Shown: positions 37,213 through 46,356 of the stretch, piece by piece | How the letters are laid out: the number at the start of each line of letters is the position of its first letter | Numbering within the stretch: the first letter of the stretch is position 1 | Origin: Vibrio hippocampi | GTDB taxonomy: Bacteria > Pseudomonadota > Gammaproteobacteria > Enterobacterales > Vibrionaceae | Reading direction: 5' to 3' | Length of the DNA stretch: 64,000 nucleotides | Assembly: GCF_921292975.1 (NCBI RefSeq) | Contig: NZ_CAKLCM010000002.1 | Location: 1,922,001-1,986,000, forward strand | Made by a program: the position numbers and the translations under genes | The notes under the pieces: generated by a model | What the model was told of the DNA's origin: nothing | Databases searched by the model: none | The model's input: the letters and a program-made list of their open reading frames with translations, nothing else

Positions 37213-38367
37213 ATGCAACTGAACGACCTCATCGCGAAACAAATTGTCGAACGCGCTCAGAAAATTATCCAGCACTCTATCAATGTCATGGATGAGCGGG
37301 GCGTCATTATCGGCTCAAGCGATCCAACACGTCTCCATACACCTCATGAAGGCGCGCTGCTCGCCATCAATAACAATCGCACAGTCGAAATCACCGAATC
37401 TGTTGCCTTAACACTCGCGGGGGTTAAACAAGGCATCAACTTACCGATTATATTTTCCGACCAAGTAATCGGTGTTGTCGGTATTTCCGGTCCACCTGAT
37501 GAAGTTCAACGTTATGGTGAGTTAGTGAAAATGACGGCAGAGCTGATTGTCGAACAAGCGGCTTTAATGGCACAGGTTCAATGGGATAAACGTCATAGAG
37601 AGGAACTATTACTGCAACTCATTCATGGCACTCGTTTAACAGAGGCCCAACTGATGTCGGTAGCTGCGAGACTCAACCTTGACTTGTCTCAACCCCGAAT
37701 CGCAGCCGTCATTAGAGTGATACCGAAATCCGGTCAAGATGTACAACAAGAACATTTGCAAAAGCTTATCCATCTTCTCGAATACCCTGAGAGGGATAAT
37801 ATTGTTGGCTTGCTGTCTATGTCGGTCAATCAAGTCGTGGTACTTAAACCCATCACTTTTCATCAAGGAAGTTGGAACCGAAACGAAGAGCGAAAGCGAA
37901 TTCAAAAGCTTCTGAAAAGAGTCAAAACTGAATGTGAATTTTCAGTTCAGATCGCAGTGGGCGAATATTACCCAGGAGTGAGCGGTCTGGCACGCTCATT
38001 TGAAACAGCCAATGCGACGCTAGAATACAATCAAGACGCCAATCATCCTGTGCTGTTTTACTCTGAACATAAGCTATCGGTATTGATTCAAACGATCAAA
38101 GCCGACCACTGGCGGTTAACTGAACTCACTGCCCCTATTAAAAAACTCTATCAAGTCGATGACAAAGGCGTGTTGATAAAGACCCTAAGGTGCTATTTTG
38201 AGCAAAATTGCGATCTTGCTCATACTTGTCAAAAACTGCATATTCACCGAAATACCCTTAGGTATCGTCTTGAAAAGATAGAACAGATAACATCATTAAG
38301 TATCAATAATTTAGATGATAAAATTCAGCTCTACTTAGCCTTAAAAAGTAACTCTTCCTTACATTGA
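37213..38367 (+). CDS. cdaR: CdaR-type sugar-diacid regulator
   Basis: 384-residue activator. An N-terminal diacid-recognition (Diacid_rec) domain (about 1-135) is followed by a GGDEF-like middle part and a C-terminal PucR-type helix-turn-helix (CDLAHTCQKLHIHRNTLRYR). In E. coli CdaR responds to glucarate, galactarate and glycerate and activates their uptake and breakdown genes. Here it precedes a GntP permease and glycerate kinase, so glycerate is the likely inducer. No ribosome site of note. Confidence 0.9.
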   Translation: MQLNDLIAKQIVERAQKIIQHSINVMDERGVIIGSSDPTRLHTPHEGALLAINNNRTVEITESVALTLAGVKQGINLPIIFSDQVIGVVGISGPPDEVQRYGELVKMTAELIVEQAALMAQVQWDKRHREELLLQLIHGTRLTEAQLMSVAARLNLDLSQPRIAAVIRVIPKSGQDVQQEHLQKLIHLLEYPERDNIVGLLSMSVNQVVVLKPITFHQGSWNRNEERKRIQKLLKRVKTECEFSVQIAVGEYYPGVSGLARSFETANATLEYNQDANHPVLFYSEHKLSVLIQTIKADHWRLTELTAPIKKLYQVDDKGVLIKTLRCYFEQNCDLAHTCQKLHIHRNTLRYRLEKIEQITSLSINNLDDKIQLYLALKSNSSLH

Positions 38368-38370
38368 GTT

Positions 38371-38432
38371 ATGCATTTGCACAAAATCAATCAATTTTCC
38401 AATAAAAAATTTGTCATTTTGCATAAAGCATA
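38371..38432. promoter_or_regulatory. AT-rich control region before the GntP permease gene
   Basis: Between cdaR and the permease gene, TTTGCACAAAAT and ATTTTGCATAAA are placed as imperfect inverted arms about 30 bases apart, followed by the direct repeat GCATAAAGCATAA. These are candidate CdaR sites because the regulator gene is adjacent. The assignment is inference. Confidence 0.3.
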
Positions 38433-38503
38433 ATCCCCCCTCTACCGTTAGTTTATGCTCAGCTTGGCTACCCGCCAAAAATATAATCTAACGGAAAATA
38501 AAC

Positions 38504-39769
38504 ATGATAGAAGTCTCTACTTTAGGTGCCCTAGCCGCTCTCATCGTGGCAATCGGTCTTATTCTAAAAAAAGTACCACCTGCATACGGTATGATCATTG
38601 GCGCACTAGTCGGTGGTGTCGTTGGTGGTGTTTCCCTCACTGATACGGTGTCATTGATGATTGGCGGTGCACAAGGTATCGTCACTGCGGTGTTGCGTAT
38701 CCTTGCTGCTGGTGTACTCGCTGGTGTGCTGATTGAATCGGGTGCTGCTACATCAATAGCAGAAACCATCATCAAAAAAGTCGGCGAAGCTCGCGCTTTG
38801 CTGGCACTGGCTATCGCCACCATGATTTTGACCGCCGTTGGCGTCTTTGTTGACGTAGCGGTGATTACCGTTTCACCCATTGCACTCGCGATTGCTCGTC
38901 GAGCTGATATTTCTAAAGCAGCTATTTTGCTCGCCATGGTGGGGGGTGGTAAAGCGGGTAACGTCATGTCTCCTAACCCAAATGCGATCGCTGCTGCTGA
39001 TGCGTTCAATGTCCCCCTGACTTCCGTAATGGCTGCGGGTGTTATTCCGGGTCTTATCGGTATGGTGTTTGCCTATTTCCTAGCGAAAAAGCTGATCAAC
39101 AAAGGTTCAAAAGTAGCAGAATCTGAGGTAGTTGCTGTTGACCATTCAAAGCTACCGACATTCCAAGCGGCGATCATCGCTCCATTGGTTGCGATTGCTT
39201 TGCTATCACTGCGCCCTATTGCTGACATTAATGTCGACCCGCTAATTGCTCTGCCTTTAGGCGGTCTTATCGGTGCCGTCGTGATGGGTCGCTTCCGTGA
39301 CACCAATCACTTCGCCGTTTCTGGTCTAAGTCGTATGGCACCGGTTGCTGTGATGCTCCTTGGTACCGGTACTCTTGCTGGCATCATCGCAAACTCAGGA
39401 TTAAAAGGTGGCCTAATTGAGGTACTCACTTCGTCTGGATTGCCATCTTTCTTACTTGCCCCTATCTCTGGTGCCCTTATGTCACTGGCGACCGCTTCCA
39501 CGACCGCGGGTACCGCTGTTGCAGCAAGCGTATTCAGCTCGACCATTCTTGAATTAGGCGTTCCTGCCCTGGCGGGTGCAGCCATGATTCACTCAGGCGC
39601 AACCGTACTGGATCATATGCCTCATGGTAGCTTCTTCCATGCTACTGGTGGTGCGGTTCATATGGATATTCGTGAGCGTTTAAAACTGATTCCTTATGAA
39701 TCAGCAGTAGGTCTAGTGATCGCCTTTGTCTCGGTGATGATCTTTGGTGTCTTCGGTTTGTTTGTATAA
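38504..39769 (+). CDS. GntP-family permease (probably glycerate)
   Basis: 421-residue polytopic inner-membrane transporter with about twelve helices, of the gluconate:H+ symporter (GntP) family. Visible landmarks are VGGGKAGNVMSPNPNAIAAA near residue 146 and SGATVLDHMPHGSFFHATGG near the C terminus. GntP members carry gluconate and related sugar acids. The neighbours glycerate kinase and CdaR suggest glycerate, though gluconate cannot be excluded. Ten bases before the glycerate kinase gene, clearly one operon. Confidence 0.88.
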   Translation: MIEVSTLGALAALIVAIGLILKKVPPAYGMIIGALVGGVVGGVSLTDTVSLMIGGAQGIVTAVLRILAAGVLAGVLIESGAATSIAETIIKKVGEARALLALAIATMILTAVGVFVDVAVITVSPIALAIARRADISKAAILLAMVGGGKAGNVMSPNPNAIAAADAFNVPLTSVMAAGVIPGLIGMVFAYFLAKKLINKGSKVAESEVVAVDHSKLPTFQAAIIAPLVAIALLSLRPIADINVDPLIALPLGGLIGAVVMGRFRDTNHFAVSGLSRMAPVAVMLLGTGTLAGIIANSGLKGGLIEVLTSSGLPSFLLAPISGALMSLATASTTAGTAVAASVFSSTILELGVPALAGAAMIHSGATVLDHMPHGSFFHATGGAVHMDIRERLKLIPYESAVGLVIAFVSVMIFGVFGLFV

Positions 39770-39779
39770 GGGTTTAGTT

Positions 39780-40922
39780 ATGAAAATTGTTATCGCTCCA
39801 GATTCATATAAAGAAAGCTTAACCGCAATGGAAGTGGCACAAGCCATCGAAAATGGCTTCGCAAATATTTTCCCAGATGCTGAGTATGTCAAAATACCGA
39901 TGGCGGACGGCGGTGAAGGGACGGTTCAGTCCCTCGTTGATGCAACCAGTGGCAAGATCATTGAAGTGCCAGTTACGGGACCGCTTGGTCAAAACGTTGA
40001 AGGGTTCCTTGGACTCGTTGGTGATGGCTCCACAGCCATCATTGAAATGGCAGCAGCATCAGGTCTGCATCTGGTGCCTTTCGATCAACGCAATCCTTTA
40101 GTGACTACCACGTTTGGAACTGGTGAGCTGATTAAAGCAGCCCTCGATCTTAACGTTAAACATATCATTATCGGAATTGGTGGCAGTGCGACTAATGATG
40201 GCGGTCTTGGTATGGCACAAGCGCTAGGAATTAAGCTTCTTGATTCACAAGGTCAGTCGCTAGGTTTTGGTGGTGGTGCCCTCAGTCAGCTACACACTAT
40301 CGACCTCAGTGAAATGGATACTCGTCTCGCTGATGTTAAGCTCGAAGTGGCGTGTGATGTAGACAACCCACTGTGTGGACCGAAAGGCGCTGCCGCTGTA
40401 TTTGGACCACAAAAAGGCGCCACGCCAGAAATGGTGGCGACGCTGGATGCGAACCTTGCTCACTATGCATCAGTCATTAAAGCTACAACTGGCAAAGATG
40501 TTGTTGATGCCAAAGGAGCCGGTGCTGCAGGTGGTCTTGGTGCGGCTTTGCTTGGTTTATTAGGTGCCGAATTGCGCCCTGGTATTCAAATTGTTATCGA
40601 TGCTGCACAGCTTGCAACGCATGTCCAAGATGCCGATCTGGTTATTACCGGTGAAGGACGCATTGATAGCCAGACTATTTTTGGTAAAACACCCTGTGGT
40701 GTCGCGAAAACAGCCAAGCAATTTGCGGTACCTGTGATTGCGATTGCAGGCTCAGTAGCTAAAGACTACTCGGTTGTACACGAGTACGGGATTGATGCTG
40801 CGTACAGCGTTGTGTTAGGTGCTACAGATTTACCAACCGCACTAAAAGAAGCAAAGCAAAACGTGGAGATCACGTCACGCAATGTCGCGGCGACATTGGC
40901 TATCTCTAGCTTAAACAGATAA
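39780..40922 (+). CDS. garK: Glycerate kinase (GarK/GlxK type)
   Basis: 380 residues. Phosphorylates glycerate to 2-phosphoglycerate, sending it to glycolysis. It has the family opening MKIVIAPDSYKESLTA and the motifs PMADGGEGT, IGIGGSATNDGG and ITGEGRIDSQT. The ATG at 39780 has AAGGG upstream overlapping the permease stop; an ATG further upstream lies inside the permease gene. Last gene of the unit, followed by a terminator. Confidence 0.95.
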   Translation: MKIVIAPDSYKESLTAMEVAQAIENGFANIFPDAEYVKIPMADGGEGTVQSLVDATSGKIIEVPVTGPLGQNVEGFLGLVGDGSTAIIEMAAASGLHLVPFDQRNPLVTTTFGTGELIKAALDLNVKHIIIGIGGSATNDGGLGMAQALGIKLLDSQGQSLGFGGGALSQLHTIDLSEMDTRLADVKLEVACDVDNPLCGPKGAAAVFGPQKGATPEMVATLDANLAHYASVIKATTGKDVVDAKGAGAAGGLGAALLGLLGAELRPGIQIVIDAAQLATHVQDADLVITGEGRIDSQTIFGKTPCGVAKTAKQFAVPVIAIAGSVAKDYSVVHEYGIDAAYSVVLGATDLPTALKEAKQNVEITSRNVAATLAISSLNR

Positions 40923-40929
40923 TCAAACT

Positions 40930-40957
40930 AAAGCGTCAGTTTTATCCTGACGCTTTT
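40930..40957 (+). terminator. Terminator of garK
   Basis: 9-bp stem AAGCGTCAG/CTGACGCTT with a 7-base loop, then four T. It begins 8 bases after the garK stop. Confidence 0.85.
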
Positions 40958-40986
40958 ACTGAAACAAAAAATACTGAAACAAAAAA
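40957..40986. repeat. Two 15-bp tandem repeats between garK and sspB
   Basis: TACTGAAACAAAAAA occurs twice, head to tail, between the terminators of convergent garK and sspB. Confidence 0.8.
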
Positions 40987-41006
40987 AAGACTGCCTTTGG
41001 CAGTCT
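40981..41006 (-). terminator. Terminator of sspA-sspB
   Basis: 7-bp GC-rich stem GACTGCC/GGCAGTC extended by A/T pairs, loop of three, then eight T on the minus strand. It ends 18 bases from the sspB stop. Confidence 0.9.
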
Positions 41007-41023
41007 TTTTTATATTATTTTGA

Positions 41024-41518
41024 TCATTTAACCACGCGTAAGCTTGGTCTACCTTTGGTTCTCGGTGGTTCATCATCACCTTCAGGCTCCGAACTCACTG
41101 ACTCTTCATCATCTACTTTTGATTCCGAAGCGACCGACAGACCAACCACAGGGGAAGCACTTTGTTCTTCTTCCTCGTCGATGGATTGATACCCATCTTC
41201 AGGCTCAAACATAGTACCGGCACCATTTTCGCGAGCATATATCGCTTGCACTGCATACAGAGGGACGATCACTGAATGTGGTTTCCCCCCAAAACGGGCA
41301 TGGAAAGTAATGGCATCATTACCTAACTCCAATTGACCCACCGCTCTGGGTGCTACATTCAGAATAATCTGGCCATCTTGGATAAACTCCTGAGGCACTC
41401 TTACACCCGGTAGAACAGCGTCGACAACAATATGCGGGGTTAAGTCGTTCTCTACCAACCAATCATAAAATGCACGAAGCAAATATGGGCGGCGAGGTGT
41501 CATCTTAGAAATATCCAT
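41024..41518 (-). CDS. sspB: ClpXP adaptor SspB
   Basis: 164 residues. Delivers ssrA-tagged proteins to the ClpXP protease. The folded domain covers about 1-108 (PRRPYLLRAFYDWLVEN at the start, GVRVPQEFI). An acidic linker and the ClpX-binding basic tail (GRPSLRVVK) follow. 13 bases behind sspA in a two-gene operon. Confidence 0.96.
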   Translation of the reverse strand: MDISKMTPRRPYLLRAFYDWLVENDLTPHIVVDAVLPGVRVPQEFIQDGQIILNVAPRAVGQLELGNDAITFHARFGGKPHSVIVPLYAVQAIYARENGAGTMFEPEDGYQSIDEEEEQSASPVVGLSVASESKVDDEESVSSEPEGDDEPPRTKGRPSLRVVK

Positions 41519-41531
41519 ATCGTTCTAGAGC

Positions 41532-42167
41532 TTAGCGAACTAAACGCATCTCGCGTTCTGCTTCCGTTAGTGAAGCTAGGAATGAATCGCGCTCAAACAC
41601 ACGGTTCATGTAGACTTTAATCTCTTTAGAGCCTGGACCCACTAATTCGATACCCATTTCAGGTAAGCGCCATAGTAGTGGAGCTAGGTAGCAATCGATC
41701 AAGCTGAACTCTTCACTCATGAAGTACTCGTACTCTGCAAAGATAGGGGCAAGAGTAAGTAGATCGTTACGCAGTTTATTACGTGCCGTCTCAGACTCTT
41801 CCGCATTTCCTTTAACCACTTTTTCTGCCAAAGTGTACCAGTTACGCTCAATACGATAGATCATTAAGCGGCTGTTACCACGAGCAACTGGGTATACAGG
41901 CATTAGAGGTGGATGAGGAAAACGCTCATCAAGGTATTCCATAATGATCTTAGAGTCGTAAAGGGCAAGTTCACGATCGACTAGAGTAGGAACAGTTTTG
42001 TATGGATTTAATTCAGCAAGTTCAGCTGGAATATTGACATCGTCAACAAGTTCAACTTCAACACTTACACCTTTTTCCGCAAGAACGATACGTACCTGAT
42101 GGCTATATAAATCAGTAGCACTAGAAAAAAGAGTCATCACAGAACGTTTGTTGGCAGCTACAGCCAT
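41532..42167 (-). CDS. sspA: Stringent starvation protein A
   Basis: 211-residue RNA polymerase-associated protein with a glutathione-transferase fold, which helps cells adjust in stationary phase and starvation. The thioredoxin-like N-terminal part has SHQVRIVLAEKGV and NPYKTVPTLVDRE; the helical C-terminal part follows. A strong GGAGGG ribosome site precedes the ATG. First gene of sspA-sspB, separated from petC by a terminator. Confidence 0.97.
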   Translation of the reverse strand: MAVAANKRSVMTLFSSATDLYSHQVRIVLAEKGVSVEVELVDDVNIPAELAELNPYKTVPTLVDRELALYDSKIIMEYLDERFPHPPLMPVYPVARGNSRLMIYRIERNWYTLAEKVVKGNAEESETARNKLRNDLLTLAPIFAEYEYFMSEEFSLIDCYLAPLLWRLPEMGIELVGPGSKEIKVYMNRVFERDSFLASLTEAEREMRLVR

Positions 42168-42188
42168 GGAGCCCTCCGGGATACTTAC

Positions 42189-42219
42189 AAAAAAACAATG
42201 GAGGCCTCGCCTCCATTGT
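42189..42219 (-). terminator. Terminator of petABC
   Basis: 11-bp perfect stem ACAATGGAGGC/GCCTCCATTGT with loop CTC, then seven T on the minus strand. It lies between the petC stop and the sspA start. Confidence 0.93.
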
Positions 42220-42255
42220 CAACAAATTTGGAATTAGCACGACATTATAGCATAA

Positions 42256-42993
42256 TCAGTGTACATCTCGCCAATACTCTTTCTTGAGAAGCACAACAAT
42301 GATGGAGAAAATTACGAGAAAACCCATTACCCACCAACCTAACGCATGACGCTCTAGCTTCACCGGATCACCCGAGTACTCAAGGAAGTTAACTAAATCA
42401 CGGACAGCCTCATCATACTCTCCCTCACTCAGTTCACCACGACCATTGCTCTTAGTTCCAACAATAACCTGTACCTCTTCACCATCAACAACCTCAGTTT
42501 CATAAACAGGCATTGGAATACCTTGCAACTCTTCTAAAACATGAGGCATACCGACATTAGGGAAAGTGATATTGTTAACCCCAAAAGGACGACTTGGATC
42601 GGCATAGAAAGAACGTAAGTAGGTGTATAACCAATCAACACCACGCACTCGTGCCACAAGCGTTAGATCCGGCGGAGCTGCACCAAACCAAGCAGCCGCT
42701 TGCTTCTGTGGCATAGAGTTAACCATAAGGTCACCAATCTTAGCGTTAGGATCAAACACTAGATTCTCTTTTGCTAGCTCGACCGGAATACCTAAATCAT
42801 TGGCGATACGTTCATAGCGCTGGTATTGAGTTGAATGGCAACCAAAGCAATAATTCATAAACAACTTAGCGCCATTCTGTAACGAAGCTTGGTCAGTTAA
42901 ATCATTATTTGCCTTATCCAGATGAACGTTACCTCCTGCCGCCAGCACAAGTGAAGGTAACAGTGCAAACAGTACTACAATCCACTTTTTCAT
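42256..42993 (-). CDS. petC: Cytochrome c1 of the bc1 complex
   Basis: 245 residues. Signal peptide (about 1-18), c-type heme site CFGCHS near residue 49-54, and a C-terminal membrane anchor (WWVMGFLVIFSIIVVLL). Passes electrons from the Rieske protein to soluble cytochrome c in the periplasm. The ATG overlaps the petB stop (ATGA), so it is coupled to petB. Confidence 0.97.
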   Translation of the reverse strand: MKKWIVVLFALLPSLVLAAGGNVHLDKANNDLTDQASLQNGAKLFMNYCFGCHSTQYQRYERIANDLGIPVELAKENLVFDPNAKIGDLMVNSMPQKQAAAWFGAAPPDLTLVARVRGVDWLYTYLRSFYADPSRPFGVNNITFPNVGMPHVLEELQGIPMPVYETEVVDGEEVQVIVGTKSNGRGELSEGEYDEAVRDLVNFLEYSGDPVKLERHALGWWVMGFLVIFSIIVVLLKKEYWRDVH

Positions 42994-44255
42994 TTGAATG
43001 TCACCCTCTTCGGTAATGGTTTTGTTTTCTCATTTTTGCTGTAGAAGAACAGGAAAATGAAGAACATAAAGTAACCTAGACTAAAGATCTGAGCCAATAA
43101 GGTATACGTCGGCGTCGCCGGCAATGCCCCTAAAATACCCAAGGCAATAAAGCTAATTGTGAACTGGATAATGTTGAGCAAGTGGAGCTTACTTCTGTAA
43201 CGGTATGAACGGACTTTACAACGATCAAACCAAGGAAGAAGGAACAGGAACACAATAGAGGCACCCATCGCCACAACCCCTAGCAACTTATGAGGCACCG
43301 CCCTTAAAATTGCGTAGAAAGGGGTGAAATACCAAACTGGCGCGATATGTTCTGGAGTCTTCAATGGGTTAGCGGCTTCAAAGTTAGGCGGCTCTAAAAA
43401 ATAGCCCCCCATCTCTGGATTAAAGAATAAGACATAACTGAATAAGAAGAAGAAACCTGCGATACCAATCAGATCTTTAACCGTTCCATAAGGGTGAAAT
43501 GGAACCGAATCGATAATGTCATATTTCTTGGTGTAGTAGTCATGGAATTTAAATTGGGTGTTGTAATCCTCACCCATACTGCCTTTAGGAAGCTTAGTTT
43601 CAATACCGTCTGGGTTGTTTGAACCCACTTCATGCAGTGCCAACACGTGTAATACCACCAAAAGTAATAGCACAATCGGTAATGCAATCACGTGCAATGC
43701 AAAGAAGCGGTTGAGCGTTGCTCCGGAGATAATATAGTCACCACGAATCCATAGCGTCAGATCATCACCAATAAATGGAATCGCACCAAACAAAGAAATA
43801 ATCACCTGCGCGCCCCAGTATGACATCTGCCCCCATGGCAGCAGATATCCCATAAAGGCTTCAGCCATCAGCACCAAGAAGATCAGCATACCAAACACCC
43901 AAAGGAGTTCACGGGGCTTTTGGTAGGAACCGTAGATTAGACCACGGAACATATGCAGATAAATGACGACAAAGAATGCCGAAGCCCCCGTAGAGTGCAT
44001 ATAGCGTAACAACCAGCCATATTCCACATCACGCATGATGTATTCTACCGAAGCAAAGGCACCCTCTCCCGAAGGCACATAGTTCATGGTTAACCAAATC
44101 CCCGTTAGGATTTGGTTAACCAAGACAAGCATCGCAAGAGAGCCAAAGAAGTACCAAAAGTTGAAGTTCTTTGGCATTGGATATTCAGATAAATGCTTTT
44201 TGTAGGCATTCATTGCGGGTAGACGTTTCTCTACCCAATCAAGTAGCGCTTGCAT
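42990..44255 (-). CDS. petB: Cytochrome b of the bc1 complex
   Basis: 421 residues with eight or so membrane helices. It oxidises ubiquinol and holds two hemes b. Paired His ligands lie in helices B (LRYMHSTGASAFF) and D (FFALHVIALP), and the quinol-site PEWY-like motif reads PVWY (HIAPVWYFTPFYA). Full-length b with the C-terminal half included. TAATG overlap with petA, ATGA with petC. Confidence 0.97.
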   Translation of the reverse strand: MQALLDWVEKRLPAMNAYKKHLSEYPMPKNFNFWYFFGSLAMLVLVNQILTGIWLTMNYVPSGEGAFASVEYIMRDVEYGWLLRYMHSTGASAFFVVIYLHMFRGLIYGSYQKPRELLWVFGMLIFLVLMAEAFMGYLLPWGQMSYWGAQVIISLFGAIPFIGDDLTLWIRGDYIISGATLNRFFALHVIALPIVLLLLVVLHVLALHEVGSNNPDGIETKLPKGSMGEDYNTQFKFHDYYTKKYDIIDSVPFHPYGTVKDLIGIAGFFFLFSYVLFFNPEMGGYFLEPPNFEAANPLKTPEHIAPVWYFTPFYAILRAVPHKLLGVVAMGASIVFLFLLPWFDRCKVRSYRYRSKLHLLNIIQFTISFIALGILGALPATPTYTLLAQIFSLGYFMFFIFLFFYSKNEKTKPLPKRVTFK

Positions 44256-44845
44256 TAGGCATCTCCCTCATCAACACCGATTAGGATCTTAGTGTCACTA
44301 AGATACATGTGCTTAGGAACCACTAGATTAAGTGGTGCTGGTACGTTTTGGAACACGCGTCCAGCCATATCAAACTTTGAACCATGACAAGGACAGAAAA
44401 ACCCAGATTTCACGCCTTGAACTTGCTCACTAAAAGAATCAGCAAGGTAAGTGGGTGAGCATCCTAGGTGAGTACAGAAACCGACAGCAATAAAGTACTC
44501 AGGCTTGATAGAGCGAAAAGTGTTTTGCGCATACTCTGGTTGCTGCTCTTCCTTAGAGTCAGGGTCGCTCACCTGACCTCCAATTTGGCTTAGATTATCG
44601 AGCACGGCTTGCGCTCGTCTAACCACCCAGACAGGTTTACCCTGCCACTCAACACGGACCATTTGCCCTTCTTCAAGTTTACTTACGTCCACTTCAACAG
44701 GCGCACCAGCGGCTTTCGCTCTGGCACTTGGGTTCCATGATTTGATAAAAGGCACGGCAACAGCGACTGCTCCCAAACCGCCGACAACCGCTGTTGTCGC
44801 CGTAAGAAAACGCCTGCGACCGTTATTTAATGACGCATTGCTCAT
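44255..44845 (-). CDS. petA: Rieske iron-sulfur protein of the bc1 complex
   Basis: 196 residues. The [2Fe-2S] cluster is bound by CTHLGCSP and CPCHGSKFD. A twin-arginine N terminus (RRRFLTATTAV) with a hydrophobic helix directs it to the Tat pathway and anchors it. The ATG at 44845 gives the family start MSNASLNNGRRRF; an ATG 33 bases upstream is less likely. First gene of petA-petB-petC. Confidence 0.97.
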   Translation of the reverse strand: MSNASLNNGRRRFLTATTAVVGGLGAVAVAVPFIKSWNPSARAKAAGAPVEVDVSKLEEGQMVRVEWQGKPVWVVRRAQAVLDNLSQIGGQVSDPDSKEEQQPEYAQNTFRSIKPEYFIAVGFCTHLGCSPTYLADSFSEQVQGVKSGFFCPCHGSKFDMAGRVFQNVPAPLNLVVPKHMYLSDTKILIGVDEGDA

Positions 44846-45223
44846 CCAACAATTCTCCCATTTGCTCCTTTGGGCCAATACCGAGCGGATCCGTGTTGCT
44901 CATTGACTGTTTAATAGCTTGTTTTGCCTTTATTCGTTATTGTCGTTGAAATAAACAAGGGCAGCTATTTGCATTATTTGAGCAACCCGACTCAACTCCG
45001 ACATCCGTGATGTCCAGTAGAGCATGGCTAACAAAATACCAGTTATTAGTTGTATTTATTTGATAGCAAATGATAAATAAAACCCCACTTTATGACAAGA
45101 TAAAGCTACGTTTTTGTAACATATGTAGCACTAATTCGTTTGTTAGTTCACAAAAGGAGACGAAAGGTGTTTATAGGAAGGGAAAGTCGAAGAAAGGAAT
45201 AAAAATTTAAAAGTCGTAAATAC
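44846..45223. other. Non-coding gap between petA and the rpsI terminator
   Basis: About 380 AT-rich bases without a credible gene. It contains the candidate petA promoter (45070-45098) and a small perfect hairpin GACATC-CGT-GATGTC at 45000-45014. The transcript leader of petABC would be about 210 bases if that promoter is right. Nothing else recognised. Confidence 0.5.
45070..45098 (-). promoter_or_regulatory. Candidate promoter of petABC
   Basis: On the minus strand TTGTCA (45098-45093), 17-base spacer, TATCAT (45075-45070); each box has one mismatch to the sigma-70 consensus. Confidence 0.45.
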
Positions 45224-45249
45224 AAAAAAGCCCAGCACAAGGCTGAGCT
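45224..45249 (-). terminator. Terminator of rplM-rpsI
   Basis: 8-bp stem AGCTCAGC/GCTGGGCT (minus strand, one G-U pair) with loop of five and six T after it. It lies about 57 bases past the rpsI stop. Confidence 0.88.
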
Positions 45250-45306
45250 TTTGAACCACATCCCAGTATAAAACTGGCAAGCATAATTTTCTCTGTGAAG
45301 AGTAAA

Positions 45307-45699
45307 TTAACGCTTAGAGAACTGTGGACGACGACGTGCTTTACGTAGACCAACTTTCTTACGCTCAACGCAACGAGCGTCGCGAGTAACGTAGCCAGCT
45401 GCACGTAGCGCAGGACGTAGAGATTCATCGTATTCCATTAGTGCGCGAGTGATACCGTGACGGATAGCACCTGCTTGACCAGAAATACCACCACCTTTAA
45501 CAGTGACGAATAGGTCTAGTTTCTCTGCTAGTTCAGTTAGCTCAAGAGGCTGACGAACTACCATGCAAGATGTTTCGCGACCGAAATAAGTTTCTAGTTC
45601 ACGCTTGTTAACTACGATGTTGCCAGTGCCTGGTTTGATGAAAACACGAGCAGCTGAGCTTTTGCGACGGCCAGTGCCGTAGTATTGATTCTCTGCCAT
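45307..45699 (-). CDS. rpsI: 30S ribosomal protein S9
   Basis: 130 residues. Small-subunit protein whose basic C-terminal tail ([11 protein letters not shown]) reaches the P-site tRNA. It begins [20 protein letters not shown] and has [15 protein letters not shown], both typical. 15 bases behind rplM in the usual two-gene operon. Confidence 0.98.
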   Translation of the reverse strand: MAENQYYGTGRRKSSAARVFIKPGTGNIVVNKRELETYFGRETSCMVVRQPLELTELAEKLDLFVTVKGGGISGQAGAIRHGITRALMEYDESLRPALRAAGYVTRDARCVERKKVGLRKARRRPQFSKR

Positions 45700-45714
45700 T
45701 TTCGAAATCCCCGA

Positions 45715-46143
45715 TTAGATGTCTAGTACTTGTGGTTGTTGAGCAACATGGTTGTGCTCAGCGCCAGCGTAAACTTTCAGCTTACGGTACATAGCACGGC
45801 CTAGAGGACCACGTGGTAGCATACCTTTAACCGCTAGCTCAAGAGCCATTTCAGGCTTACGATCGATCAACTTTTCAAAAGTGATAGATTTTAGGCCACC
45901 TGGGAACTCAGAGTGACGGTAGTAAACTTTGTTCTTAGCCTTGTTACCAGTTACAGTAACTTTCTCCGCGTTTACAACGATGATGTAATCACCAGTGTCA
46001 ACGTGTGGAGTGTATTCAGCTTTATGTTTGCCACGTAGGCGAGATGCAATTTCACTTGCTAGACGACCAAGAGTTTTACCTTCAGCGTCTACAACGTACC
46101 AGTCGCGTTTTACAGTTTCTGGTTTAGCAACGAAAGTTTTCAT
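45715..46143 (-). CDS. rplM: 50S ribosomal protein L13
   Basis: 142 residues. Early-assembly large-subunit protein. Starts [20 protein letters not shown] and has the [12 protein letters not shown] and MLPRGPLGR motifs. First gene of rplM-rpsI. In E. coli the operon is repressed by L13 acting on the mRNA leader; a hairpin in the leader here (46179-46192) could play a part. Confidence 0.98.
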   Translation of the reverse strand: MKTFVAKPETVKRDWYVVDAEGKTLGRLASEIASRLRGKHKAEYTPHVDTGDYIIVVNAEKVTVTGNKAKNKVYYRHSEFPGGLKSITFEKLIDRKPEMALELAVKGMLPRGPLGRAMYRKLKVYAGAEHNHVAQQPQVLDI

Positions 46144-46178
46144 GCTAATAATAACCCGTTAATTAAATTTACACTTAA

Positions 46179-46192
46179 GGAGCTTTCGCTCC
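46179..46192 (-). other. GNRA-capped hairpin in the rplM leader
   Basis: On the minus strand GGAGC-GAAA-GCTCC: a perfect 5-bp stem with a GAAA tetraloop, ending about 36 bases before the rplM ATG. Too short and without T run for a terminator; could be part of leader-mediated control of the operon. Confidence 0.45.
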
Positions 46193-46356
46193 CACTGTCT
46201 AAGAGCCCATACATCACCCCTTCGAGTGTTGAAACTCTCGGCTTTATTTCCGAAGAAATTCGCCTGCAGTAACGGTGGGTCGCAGGATTATAGAGAAGCC
46301 AGCAGAAAAAATCATCTATTTTTTGGATTAATTTCCGAAAACCAGCCTTTTTCCCG

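Noticed and set aside
38488..39009. Open frame of 173 codons on the minus strand
   Set aside because: Antisense to the GntP-family permease; Ala/Pro/Thr-rich shadow of a membrane protein gene.
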